Source of the DNA: Paenibacillus kribbensis
GTDB lineage: Bacteria > Bacillota > Bacilli > Paenibacillales > Paenibacillaceae
Direction: 5' to 3'
NCBI RefSeq assembly: GCF_002240415.1
Contig: NZ_CP020028.1
Coordinates: 310,001 to 374,000 of the forward strand
DNA length: 64,000 bases
Shown: positions 16,997 to 25,316 of the stretch, in pieces
Layout of the letters: every line of letters starts with the position of its first letter
Numbering within the stretch: the stretch's first letter is position 1
Translations under genes and position numbers: made by a program
The notes under the pieces: model-generated
Database searches by the model: none
What the model was told of the DNA's origin: nothing
What the model saw: the letters and a program-made list of their open reading frames with translations, nothing else

Positions 16997-17755
16997 ATGT
17001 TATCGACTCCCTCTGCTCCTGTGTTGCGGACGGTTCCTTCCAATGAGCCGTTGTACTGCCCAACCACACGTCGCCTCGTTCTGATCAGCTCGGTTCCGGG
17101 TGTAGTTCATGGCTTGGTACGTACATTGTCAGACGCATGCTTTGATGTGATGGTGTTCCATCGCTGGGAGCCGGAAGTGCAGCGCCATTTGGGAAGTGAT
17201 CTGTTGATTTACGATTTGACTGCTGCCGATACACGTAGTGAGTTGCTGGATTTCCGCAATCGTCTTGCGGCAGAGCATATGAAAGACACCCCCGTCATGT
17301 ATGTGGTTCAGGATCGGTCGGCTGTACAAGCGCATGAACTGCTTCCTTCCGAAGAGGTTCTGGTATGGCCGCTGGCTTCCAATCACATGGTGCATGATAT
17401 CGAACGGATGATTGTACGTCATCCGGCAGCTTCCCGTCAGGCAGGGCAGGCCAGCCGTCGCACGATGTTCAAGGATATTTGGATTGACCGTGATAAAATG
17501 CTAGTATACAAAGAAGAAAAACAATTGAGTTTGACCAAAACAGAATACGATTTGCTGTTGAAGCTGATTGATGCGCAAGGCAAAGTGATCTCCCGTGAGC
17601 AAATGATGCACGATATCTGGGAGACGGATTTTGTAGGTGGCAGCAACGTTGTAGACGTGCATGTCAAAAGTTTGCGCAAGAAGCTGGATGACCGACCTGC
17701 CGAGCCTGAATATATTGCGACGGTAAGAGGCGTAGGCTACAGATTGGCAGATTGA
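16997..17755 (+). CDS. OmpR-type winged-helix regulator with a degenerate receiver
   Basis: C-terminal ~100 residues form an OmpR/PhoB DNA-binding domain (LTKTEYDLLLKLIDAQGKVISREQ, then VDVHVKSLRKKLDD and TVRGVGYRL). The N-terminal ~130 residues look like a response-regulator fold (RRLVLISSVPG, LLIYDLTAADTRSELLDF) but the acidic pocket is incomplete, so phosphorylation is doubtful. No histidine kinase adjoins. The frame opens at 16916 inside perR; ATG 16997 is preferred as AAAGGGG lies upstream, though the longer form is possible. Confidence 0.75.
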   Translation: MLSTPSAPVLRTVPSNEPLYCPTTRRLVLISSVPGVVHGLVRTLSDACFDVMVFHRWEPEVQRHLGSDLLIYDLTAADTRSELLDFRNRLAAEHMKDTPVMYVVQDRSAVQAHELLPSEEVLVWPLASNHMVHDIERMIVRHPAASRQAGQASRRTMFKDIWIDRDKMLVYKEEKQLSLTKTEYDLLLKLIDAQGKVISREQMMHDIWETDFVGGSNVVDVHVKSLRKKLDDRPAEPEYIATVRGVGYRLAD

Positions 17756-17850
17756 ACTGAAGGTCATCAAAGCTGACGAATTTCCGCCGGATGAAGACAT
17801 TCGGCGGAGATATATGAATTCCTTGAGGAAACGGACACAAGGTGAGACAG

Positions 17851-17889
17851 TTGACTTTATCAGGGTGCATACACTACAATCGGTAGTGT
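17851..17889 (+). promoter_or_regulatory. blaI-like promoter and operator
   Basis: TTGACT (17851-17856), 18-bp spacer, TACAAT (17875-17880), overlapped by the inverted repeat ACACTAC-N5-GTAGTGT (17871-17889). Position over the -10 fits autorepression by the adjacent BlaI-like protein. Confidence 0.75.
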
Positions 17890-17901
17890 GAGGTGCTTCT
17901 T

Positions 17902-18315
17902 ATGAAACGACTGAATTTTAAAGCTGGCGAAACCGGACTTAACCGTTTTTTCGGACCTCTGGAAGCCAAAATCATGGATATTTTATGGTCCACTTCGGAT
18001 CGGAGTATCAAAGAAGTGCAGACCGCGTTGAAGGGGGACCGTGACTTTAACTTCAATACGGTGATGACCGTTATGAATCGTTTGGTGGAAAAGGGAATAC
18101 TGAGTAAGAGTATTCACGGAAGAACGTCTTTATATCGCCCGGTTCTAAGCAGGGAAGAGTTCATGGATGAACAATCCAAGGAGCTGAGTCACGAATTGGT
18201 GGATGAATTTGGTCCACTCGCTGTCAATCATATGATTGATGCTCTGGAGATGGCTGATCCCGTGCTGATCGAACGTCTGGAACAAAAAATTAAACAATGG
18301 AAAAAGGATATGTAG
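17902..18315 (+). CDS. BlaI/MecI-family repressor
   Basis: A 137-aa winged-helix repressor: EAKIMDILWSTSDRSIKEVQTAL and FNTVMTVMNRLVEKGIL mark the DNA-binding domain (~15-75), followed by the helical dimerisation tail. BlaI proteins dissociate from DNA after cleavage triggered by a BlaR1-type membrane peptidase; such a gene follows three bases downstream. Start ATG 17902 chosen for GAGGTG six bases upstream. Confidence 0.9.
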   Translation: MKRLNFKAGETGLNRFFGPLEAKIMDILWSTSDRSIKEVQTALKGDRDFNFNTVMTVMNRLVEKGILSKSIHGRTSLYRPVLSREEFMDEQSKELSHELVDEFGPLAVNHMIDALEMADPVLIERLEQKIKQWKKDM

Positions 18316-18318
18316 ACG

Positions 18319-19179
18319 ATGTGGAAAACACGTTCTAAATTACTGTTTACAGCAGGCGCCTTGATTTCGGGTTTCGCCCTTATACAGATGGGTATGTACG
18401 CCGGGCAGCATGTTTTCGGCTGGAAATTGAATTTTAACGTGTTTCAAATTTGCAGAAGTCTATTGCAAAATTATGGAATCGGCTACATGGTGGATGCGCT
18501 TAGCGGGCTCGTCTTTCTTACCTTCGGCATCGCCGGGTGCGAAGCGGTCCGACAGTGTATGGCCACGAGGGCAGCTTTCCGCAGACTGCACCGAATGCGT
18601 GACCTGCCGCTGACGGGGGCACTGGGTGAACGATATCGTGAACTCGGAGCTGACCGGATTTGGGTCATAGATTATGCCAAGCCTGCTGCCTTCACCATGG
18701 GATTATGGAAGCCGCGCATTGTATTATCCTCCGCATTGTTGTCCGTACTGGACAAACACGAGGAGGAGGCTGTCATATACCATGAAGCGCATCATATGAA
18801 ACATTATGATCCATTGAAGACATGGATGCTGCAAATATGTGCCACCCTGCTGTTCTACTTGCCGGTGCTGCGTCATATTACCAACCAATATAAGATAGCC
18901 CGTGAAATTTTAGCCGACAATGAAGCAATTAATCGAGCCGGTTCACCGGTTGGGATTGGAAGCGCGTTGCTCAAGCTTCTGAGTATGAAGCCTGCCAAGA
19001 CCCGCCTGGTAAACTCCGCCGCTTGCTCCTCTTTTGCAGAAACGTCTATTAACTACCGAATCTCACGTATTCTAGACCCGCAGCTAGAGCCGATCATTCC
19101 AATGCCCTGGCGTTCGATTATGTTTTCCAGCTATGTGCTAGTGATGCTGACGCTTATGTTTGCACTGGCGTTAATGTAG
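18319..19179 (+). CDS. M56-family membrane metallopeptidase (short BlaR1-like)
   Basis: A 286-aa membrane protein with helices near residues 8-28, 55-78 and two more around the catalytic region. The zinc motif HEAHH (in YHEAHHMKHYDP, ~155) and a further glutamate in EILADNEAI (~195) fit family M56. It has the peptidase unit of BlaR1/MecR1 but lacks the extracellular penicillin-binding sensor domain. It probably relieves repression by the BlaI-like partner in response to an unknown signal. Confidence 0.87.
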   Translation: MWKTRSKLLFTAGALISGFALIQMGMYAGQHVFGWKLNFNVFQICRSLLQNYGIGYMVDALSGLVFLTFGIAGCEAVRQCMATRAAFRRLHRMRDLPLTGALGERYRELGADRIWVIDYAKPAAFTMGLWKPRIVLSSALLSVLDKHEEEAVIYHEAHHMKHYDPLKTWMLQICATLLFYLPVLRHITNQYKIAREILADNEAINRAGSPVGIGSALLKLLSMKPAKTRLVNSAACSSFAETSINYRISRILDPQLEPIIPMPWRSIMFSSYVLVMLTLMFALALM

Positions 19180-19239
19180 TTTGGCAAGATATATCCTAAT
19201 GGGTGGCGCTTTATGCGCTACCGATTATTGATATGTAAT

Positions 19240-19258
19240 ACACTACACATTGTAGTGT
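19240..19258 (+). promoter_or_regulatory. BlaI-type operator before doxX
   Basis: ACACTAC-N5-GTAGTGT, identical in both arms and spacing to the operator before the blaI-like gene. A plausible promoter (TTGTAG 19250-19255, 18 bp, TATACA 19274-19279) overlaps it, so doxX should be co-regulated with the blaI pair. Confidence 0.75.
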
Positions 19259-19298
19259 TGATTACCTAAACTGTATACAACCTAAAGGAGATGAGCAT

Positions 19299-19706
19299 AT
19301 GAATCAAACACTTACGAATATTGGATTACTGTTGGTACGAATCTTTACAGGGGTCATTTTCATTGTTCACGGTTCACAAAAATTTCAGGGACTGGACGGA
19401 ACCTCTGGCTTCTTCCAAAGTATCGGACTTCCTGGCTGGTTGGCTCCTGTGGTCGCTACGGTTGAGCTGGTTGGCGGTATTGCACTAGTTCTGGGCATCG
19501 GAACACGAATTGCCGGAGCAGCATTGACCATCGTGATGATCGGTGTATTGCTGACGGCTAAAAAGGGACAGCCTTTCGGCTCGATTGAATTTGATCTGCT
19601 GGTTCTGTTCACTAGCCTTCAGCAAGCACTTGTTGGTGGACGTTTTCTGGCGGTGGATCAGTTGTTTGGTCGTAAAAAGACAGAAAATAGTAACGTACAG
19701 GTCTAA
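19299..19706 (+). CDS. DoxX-family membrane protein
   Basis: A 135-aa protein with four helices, beginning LLLVRIFTGVIFIVHGSQKF and containing the conserved LPGWLAPVVATVELVGGIALVLG of the DoxX/MhqP/CatD family. Members are linked to quinone, thiol or oxidative stress, exact activity unsettled. AAAGGAG precedes the ATG. The BlaI-type operator upstream points to control by the gene pair just before it. Confidence 0.85.
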   Translation: MNQTLTNIGLLLVRIFTGVIFIVHGSQKFQGLDGTSGFFQSIGLPGWLAPVVATVELVGGIALVLGIGTRIAGAALTIVMIGVLLTAKKGQPFGSIEFDLLVLFTSLQQALVGGRFLAVDQLFGRKKTENSNVQV

Positions 19707-19717
19707 TTTATCATATG

Positions 19718-19752
19718 AACCGCGCCCTTGGTCTCAGGGCGCGGTTTTTTAT
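19718..19752 (+). terminator. Terminator of doxX
   Basis: AACCGCGCCC/GGGCGCGGTT stem followed by TTTTTTA. Confidence 0.9.
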
Positions 19753-19858
19753 TTTGCCCATTTGTGAAATATAGCTGTAAATCATTTGCTGCACTTGACC
19801 GATATAACTTCCATGAGTGTAATTAAAACATAGCTTTTCAAGTAAAGGGGAAAAACAC

Positions 19859-21844
19859 ATGGGAAAAATGCGAAAGAGAACGACCATTTGGACACTCAGA
19901 AACAAGCTTGTTTTAGGTTTTCTGCTTATTTTGTTGGTTCCGAGCTTAAGTATATCTATCGCGACTTATAATTCATCGTTTAATGCTATGGAGAAGCAGC
20001 TCTACAGCAGTGCAAATCAGGGAGTAGTGACAGCTAATTCGGTAATCGAATACTCACTTTCCAGTAAAATCAAAGATGTGGGTTATTTGGCTAAGGGACT
20101 CGATGGCTCCATGATTGATGGTCGAAACAGCCCGTTGATTCAGCCCAAGCTGATCCAATACATAGGTCTGCACGAGGATGCGACCGATATTTTTGTCGGT
20201 ACTCCAGATGGCTTGATGATTCGGGGGGTGCCTAAAGAGGACGAAGGTACATATGATCCCCGCAAGCGGGACTGGTATATCGAAGCGATGAAGCAGCCTG
20301 GTAAAGTGGCAATTACCCCTGTCGTAATAAATTCATCCGGTATTCCTGTTGTCGTGGTATCTCAAACGCTCTCCGACCAGTCCGGAGTTATCGGGATTTC
20401 TCTGAATCTGGAGAGTGTACGTAAACTGGCTTCCATCAAAGTGGGGCAAGAGGGATATATCATTATTTTGGATCATACGAAAAAATTTGTGGTCCACCCT
20501 ACGATTAAGCCGGGTACAACTCTCGATGCAAGCTTTATTAATGATATGTATGCTGCGCAGAGCGGGCAATATACATATGTGTATGAAGGCCAAGAGAAGT
20601 ACCTGAACTATGTAACGAATAAGGAAACCGGCTGGAAAATTGCAGGAACCTTCTATCAATCCGAAATTAGCGATGCCACCGCCGCCATGCGTTACGTAAC
20701 CATTTTTGTGCTGGCAGCCTCGTTGGTGCTTGCACTTATTGCGATCTTCCTGATTACCCGTTCCGTCCTGGTGCCGATCCGCAAACTGCAAAAATCGGCA
20801 GAGCAGATCAGTGAAGGGGATTTGACAGGCGATTTGGAGACAGGGAAAACCGATGAGGTGGGTCAGCTGTCTTCCCACTTCCAAACGATGGTGGATAGCT
20901 TGCGCACGATGATTCGAAGCGTACACGAAACCACAGATCGGGTAAGCTCTTCGGCAGAGGAATTGGCTTCGGGGGCCGATCAGACGACTCAAGCCATTGA
21001 GCATGTCACCATAGCTATTCAGGAAGTAGCAGTAGGCAGCGAGCGTCAGGCTCAGAGTGTCAAACATGGCTCTGTAAGCATGGAAGAGCTTGCTCAGCAG
21101 GCAGTAAACGTATCCGAGCGTATGGTGGGCGTATCTGAACAGGTGAAAAGCAACGCAGAGTCCGCACAAGCAGGCAGCAAGGCAGCTACGCGAGCTGTAC
21201 AGAAGATGCATGATATCGACGAGACCGTTAACGATCTCGGACATGCGATGGATTCCCTGAGTGAACGCTCTGGCGAAATTGAGAATATTATCGGCGTCAT
21301 ATCCGGTATTGCCAAGCAAACGAACCTGCTGGCGCTAAATGCATCCATTGAGGCGGCACGTGCTGGCGATCATGGCAAAGGCTTTGCTGTGGTTGCTACG
21401 GAGGTACGCAAGCTGGCTGAGGAATCTGCCAAATCAGCGACCTTGATTTCAGAGCGTATTGAGGCCATGCAAATGGATATGGAACATGCTTTGACGGCTA
21501 TGCGCCAAGCGCGAACACGGGTTACAGAAGGGATAGATTCAGTAAGCACGTCTGAGCAGTCTTTTGCGGAAATCAGTCAGGCTGTGGAACTAGCGACGGA
21601 GCATATCAATGATATTACCGGAGTGACACAGGAAATGGCCCGGGGTGCCGCAGGTGTCGTGAGTATTATGAGCGATATTTCCCATATTTCGAACGAGGCA
21701 GCGGGCAACACCGAGTCGATCTCAGCGGCAGCTGAACAGCAGCTTGCTTCTATCGAGGAAATTGCTTCTTCCTCAGCGGATCTGAGCCAAATGGCTGAGG
21801 AACTGCGTGAGCTGGTTGGACGCTTCCGGGTCGGAGAAAAATAA
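19859..21844 (+). CDS. Methyl-accepting chemotaxis protein (dCache)
   Basis: A 661-aa chemoreceptor. Transmembrane helix 1 at ~18-40, a large extracellular double-Cache ligand domain (~40-275; [19 protein letters not shown] is the typical dCache_1 signature), helix 2 at ~280-303, HAMP (~304-355), then the signalling coiled coil with the highly conserved hairpin tip [20 protein letters not shown] (~480). The Cache domain suggests small polar ligands such as amino acids. Its nearest genes are unrelated in function. Confidence 0.93.
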   Translation: MGKMRKRTTIWTLRNKLVLGFLLILLVPSLSISIATYNSSFNAMEKQLYSSANQGVVTANSVIEYSLSSKIKDVGYLAKGLDGSMIDGRNSPLIQPKLIQYIGLHEDATDIFVGTPDGLMIRGVPKEDEGTYDPRKRDWYIEAMKQPGKVAITPVVINSSGIPVVVVSQTLSDQSGVIGISLNLESVRKLASIKVGQEGYIIILDHTKKFVVHPTIKPGTTLDASFINDMYAAQSGQYTYVYEGQEKYLNYVTNKETGWKIAGTFYQSEISDATAAMRYVTIFVLAASLVLALIAIFLITRSVLVPIRKLQKSAEQISEGDLTGDLETGKTDEVGQLSSHFQTMVDSLRTMIRSVHETTDRVSSSAEELASGADQTTQAIEHVTIAIQEVAVGSERQAQSVKHGSVSMEELAQQAVNVSERMVGVSEQVKSNAESAQAGSKAATRAVQKMHDIDETVNDLGHAMDSLSERSGEIENIIGVISGIAKQTNLLALNASIEAARAGDHGKGFAVVATEVRKLAEESAKSATLISERIEAMQMDMEHALTAMRQARTRVTEGIDSVSTSEQSFAEISQAVELATEHINDITGVTQEMARGAAGVVSIMSDISHISNEAAGNTESISAAAEQQLASIEEIASSSADLSQMAEELRELVGRFRVGEK

Positions 21845-21852
21845 TAAACGAT

Positions 21853-21903
21853 AAAAGCGCACGGATACAGGAGTTTATTCTCCTTGTCCATGCGCTTTTA
21901 TGC
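21853..21903. terminator. Bidirectional terminator
   Basis: AAAAGCGCA and TGCGCTTTT close a long hairpin (21853-21899) with an inner GGAG/CTCC-type pairing, between the convergent chemoreceptor and EamA genes. Confidence 0.75.
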
Positions 21904-21940
21904 TTTTTGCCACAATGTATGGCTCATTATAGATTAGGCA

Positions 21941-22921
21941 CTATCTTTGGAATAATTTGCGTCGATCCAAGCGGAAACGGATACGGCTTGAAGTGCTGGA
22001 GGTGCGTAGCGTATTTCTTTGAACCATGTTGTTCAGCACTAGTGCAAAGATGACCAGCAATGTCCCGTACAGCTCGAATTGGCTGATGGCATAGCCTTGG
22101 AAGTACATAAGCACGAGCGTAGTAATCGGTACAAAGTTAATGAATAGAATTCCGTTCAGCGGAGACAGCTTGCGGATTCCGGCATTCCAGCTCAGCAAGG
22201 CTGCAAGTCCTGGAAGCAGAATCATAAAGCTCATTTCGTATTTAACTGACCATACATCCTGCCAGTCCGGCACTGCAATCCAATGGAAGGCAGAGGAAAC
22301 GGTGACAACGACGAAGGAAACAAGGGTTCCGAGCAGGCAGGTTAAGGTCGAATAGCGAAGAGTGGACCAGCCTGCAAAGTGGCTGCCTCCCATGGAATAC
22401 ACGACCCACCCGACGACCCCTGCAAAAATGAGCAGCAGCGGCAGCAAATGCTGCCCGGCAAGCGTGAAGAAGGTCCATTTTCCGTTCGTAATCACAAGTA
22501 TTGCTCCAGCCAATGCGATCACCATACTGATCAGCGTATATTTCGGAGGCATTTTACGAGTCAGGGTCCATATCATGGCAATCGAGATCATCGGCATCAG
22601 AACTTCCATAATAGAAGCTACAATGGTGCCTGCTGCCCCCATCCAGTGTTGTCCCTGGAAAACGGCCATATTGTAGATGGTAAATCCCATCGTACCGAAG
22701 AAAAGCAATTTCTTGCCCCCGCCCTCAAAGCGAAAGGCAGCCCGTCCCTCTTTGAGCCACAGCAGCACGATCAGAATGAGCGCAACGACAAAATAACGTA
22801 AAAACGAAAAATACAGCGGATTGACTTGTTGTAAGGCAATGTGCGAAACCGGAAACATGGCGCCCCAGGACATGCTGGCGATCAGACACAATAACGATCC
22901 GGTCATGATTTGTTTATTCAT
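21941..22921 (-). CDS. EamA-family (drug/metabolite transporter) permease
   Basis: A ~326-aa membrane protein with ten predicted helices in two EamA repeats; the first begins GSLLCLIASMSWGAMFPVS and the second LLPLLLIFAGVVGWVVYSMG. Substrate is unknown. Start 22921 chosen for the GGAGGAGC upstream; thirteen further codons upstream are open but lack a site. It diverges from a lysR gene across a perfect 25-bp palindrome, so the LysR protein likely controls it. Confidence 0.9.
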   Translation of the reverse strand: MNKQIMTGSLLCLIASMSWGAMFPVSHIALQQVNPLYFSFLRYFVVALILIVLLWLKEGRAAFRFEGGGKKLLFFGTMGFTIYNMAVFQGQHWMGAAGTIVASIMEVLMPMISIAMIWTLTRKMPPKYTLISMVIALAGAILVITNGKWTFFTLAGQHLLPLLLIFAGVVGWVVYSMGGSHFAGWSTLRYSTLTCLLGTLVSFVVVTVSSAFHWIAVPDWQDVWSVKYEMSFMILLPGLAALLSWNAGIRKLSPLNGILFINFVPITTLVLMYFQGYAISQFELYGTLLVIFALVLNNMVQRNTLRTSSTSSRIRFRLDRRKLFQR

Positions 22922-23019
22922 GGTGAAAAAAAGCTCCTCCTTGCCGGCCTCAGCGGACATATCTTATGGACACATCATAAAGGATGGGAAGCTGACGGTA
23001 AAATGATTGAAAATAAACA

Positions 23020-23044
23020 TTATGATCATTTAAAATGATCATAA
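23020..23044. promoter_or_regulatory. Perfect palindrome between eamA and lysR
   Basis: TTATGATCATTT, a central A, and AAATGATCATAA form a 25-bp perfect palindrome containing two TGATCA cores. It lies 57 bp before lysR and about 100 bp before eamA, the expected position for a LysR-type operator. Confidence 0.75.
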
Positions 23045-23100
23045 GTGACAAGGCGCGTTAATTTTGGCGGTCTTGCCCTTTACATTAAGGGGGAGCAGTA

Positions 23101-23958
23101 GTGGATTTGAACGATTTGAACATTTTCCAGACCGTAGCTGCTCATGGCAGTGTCAGCAAGGCGGCAGCCGAGCTTAGCTATGTTCAGTCCAATGTGACGG
23201 CCAGAATCAAGCTGTTGGAAAAGGAGCTGCAAACGCCTTTATTTTATAGACATAAGCGGGGCATGATCCTCAATGCGGAGGGGAAGCGTCTGCTGCAATA
23301 TACGAAGAGCATTTTGTCGCAATTTGAGGAGATGAAGCATGCGTTTCAGAGTACTTCGACACCTTCGGGAGTGCTGGAGATCGGCATTGTGGAGACGGTG
23401 GTTGCATTACCTTCGATTTTGCATGCTTACTACAGCCACTACCCGGATGTTGAGCTGTCGCTCAAGGCCGGGGTTACAGAGCATCTGGTGCAGGAGGTTG
23501 CAGAAATGAGGCTGGATGGAGCCTTTGTGACCGGACCAGTGAAACATCCCCTTATCGAACAGTTTGATGTCTTTCAGGAAAAGCTGGTCCTCGTTTCCCA
23601 GGGAGATGACTTTTCCGTAGAGGATATTACAACCCGTCCGCTCCTTTTATATAAAAAAGGGTGCGGGTACCGGGAGCGGCTGGAAACCTGGCTCAAGATG
23701 GAGGGAATTATCCCCAAGCAGATTATGGAGTTTGGGACGTTTGAGACGATTGTCGGCAGCGTGGCGGCTGGTATCGGAATGACCGTGTTCCCCGAGTCTT
23801 CGATCAGCGGGCTGAGGGCCCAGGGACATGTGCATTGTCATGCGCTGCCAGAGCCGTACAATGAAGTGACAACGGTGTTTATCCGTCGCAAGGAAGCCTA
23901 TGTTACCAGTACCTTGCAGTCCTTTATCGATGAAATTATCGCTCAGATTCAGGCGTAG
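23101..23958 (+). CDS. LysR-family transcriptional regulator
   Basis: A 285-aa regulator: N-terminal winged HTH (LNIFQTVAAHGSVSKAAAEL, ~5-25, and PLFYRHKRGMILNAEG) and a periplasmic-binding-protein-like effector domain (~90-280, starting LEIGIVETVVALP). GTG start with GGGGGAGCA upstream. Divergent partner of the EamA permease, a common arrangement of regulator and regulated transporter. Confidence 0.92.
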   Translation: MDLNDLNIFQTVAAHGSVSKAAAELSYVQSNVTARIKLLEKELQTPLFYRHKRGMILNAEGKRLLQYTKSILSQFEEMKHAFQSTSTPSGVLEIGIVETVVALPSILHAYYSHYPDVELSLKAGVTEHLVQEVAEMRLDGAFVTGPVKHPLIEQFDVFQEKLVLVSQGDDFSVEDITTRPLLLYKKGCGYRERLETWLKMEGIIPKQIMEFGTFETIVGSVAAGIGMTVFPESSISGLRAQGHVHCHALPEPYNEVTTVFIRRKEAYVTSTLQSFIDEIIAQIQA

Positions 23959-24028
23959 CTTTATCGCTTGGGCTCGGGTACAATTGAGAAGGATTCGATC
24001 TCATTTTTCTTCTTGAAGGAGGGCTATT

Positions 24029-24742
24029 ATGTTCACAATATATCCGGCTGCATCGCGATTCAGCTTCGATAAGGGCTGGCTGCGGGGGAGTCACAGCTTT
24101 TCATTCGCGGAGTATCAGGATGAGAACAATACAGCGTTTGGCCCTATGCGCGTCTGTAATGACGATGTCATCGCACCGGGAAGGGGCTTTGGGGCGCATC
24201 CGCACAGTGACATGGAGATTGTCTCCATCGTACTTTATGGAGAGCTGCGTCATGAGGACAACCGTGGACATGAGGCGGTGACCCGTTTTGGAGGCATTCA
24301 GCGGATGTCAGCGGGCCGCGGCATCGTCCATACGGAGCACAACGCTTCGCAAACGGAGGATGTCTGTTTACTGCAATTGTGGTTTAGCCCGCACACGAGA
24401 GGGCTGGAGCCATCATATGAGGCTACAGCGTTCAACCCTGAGCGATTGCACGGCCAGCTTTTGCCTGTCGTTGCCGGGAATCGTGTTCCGGGCACGGAGG
24501 GCGAAATCGCTGCCATCCATCAGGATTTGACGATTTATTTAAGCAAGCTTCAGGCTGGAGAGCGTCTGGAATTCACACAGGCTGAGGGAAGACGTGTGTT
24601 CTTGTTCATCATCGAAGGCTCACTTCGTGTGAACGGTCAACATATTCTGCAAGAGCGTGACTCGGCCCGGATTGAGCAGGAGCCGAAGCTGTTGCTGGAG
24701 GCACAGGAGCCTGTATTTTACATGCTGATAGATTTACCTTAA
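24029..24742 (+). CDS. Pirin-family bicupin protein (YhhW-like)
   Basis: A 237-aa cupin protein. The metal site is in the N-terminal cupin: GAHPHSDMEIVSIVL (two His), EDNRGHE-type turn, and GRGIVHTEHNAS (His and Glu). YhhW-type pirins can act as quercetinases, but the physiological substrate here is unknown. AAGGAGGGC ribosome site. The next ORF follows by 16 bases and is probably co-transcribed. Confidence 0.88.
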   Translation: MFTIYPAASRFSFDKGWLRGSHSFSFAEYQDENNTAFGPMRVCNDDVIAPGRGFGAHPHSDMEIVSIVLYGELRHEDNRGHEAVTRFGGIQRMSAGRGIVHTEHNASQTEDVCLLQLWFSPHTRGLEPSYEATAFNPERLHGQLLPVVAGNRVPGTEGEIAAIHQDLTIYLSKLQAGERLEFTQAEGRRVFLFIIEGSLRVNGQHILQERDSARIEQEPKLLLEAQEPVFYMLIDLP

Positions 24743-24758
24743 AAGGGAGGTGCGCGCC

Positions 24759-25094
24759 ATGGCGCAGCAGGAAACTTGGCTGATCAAGCATGCTGTCACG
24801 GGTCGTAGCTTTGCTGACAGCCGCAAGCAGGTATTCGATTGCCGTCTGGAAACGACGGATGGCCTCTTTTGCTTCACACTTCAAGAGCTTCCGCGTGAGA
24901 CGGCCGAGGCGATTGTACGTTATAGCGGAGAACTGAACGTATTTCGTTTTGTAACACCGGAGGATAAATCCATCGTGAAGCATTGGTATTACGTAACCCC
25001 GGAAAGCGTGAAATATAATGATCAGACAGGCGAGCTTACGCTCGAAGCTGATTCTAAAATTGAATATCATCCCGAGGAGTATTGGGGAGATTAA
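24759..25094 (+). CDS. Conserved-looking hypothetical protein, 111 aa
   Basis: Not recognised. A soluble acidic protein with alternating strand-like segments (WLIKHAVTGRSFADSRKQVF, LFCFTLQELPRE, HWYYVTPESVKYN). GGGAGG precedes ATG 24759. It follows the pirin gene by 16 bases, suggesting an operon, and is the last gene before the CRISPR leader. Confidence 0.65.
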   Translation: MAQQETWLIKHAVTGRSFADSRKQVFDCRLETTDGLFCFTLQELPRETAEAIVRYSGELNVFRFVTPEDKSIVKHWYYVTPESVKYNDQTGELTLEADSKIEYHPEEYWGD

Positions 25095-25316
25095 CACTAT
25101 TTTATATTGAGTTTTTGAAGTGGCTGTCCAAGTAAGGTGCGAATGTGAAGCTCACATAAAAACCCCAGGTCCTTCGCACCTCGAATTTTGTCGAAAAAGG
25201 CTTGGAAAGGGTGTTGGCGATAAAAGTCAACGCTTGATCCAGCCCTTTTCGGTATCGTTTATTACGGGAATGTGTGAGATTGATACCATTGGGGTATGAA
25301 TCTCTCCATTTTCGCT
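25095..25316 (+). promoter_or_regulatory. CRISPR leader
   Basis: About 220 bp between the last gene and the first repeat, without a credible gene. It contains a 9-bp perfect inverted repeat AGGTGCGAA/TTCGCACCT (25135-25143 and 25173-25181) enclosing the nested palindrome TGTGA-AGC-TCACA (25144-25156) and AAAAACCCCAGG. From memory, type I-C leaders carry very similar GTGCGAA...CTCACAT...TTCGCACC blocks. The end where new spacers enter is therefore the 25317 side. Confidence 0.75.

Noticed and set aside
20333..21319. 328-codon minus-strand frame inside the chemoreceptor gene
   Set aside because: Antisense of a plainly coding gene with conserved MCP motifs; no start site.
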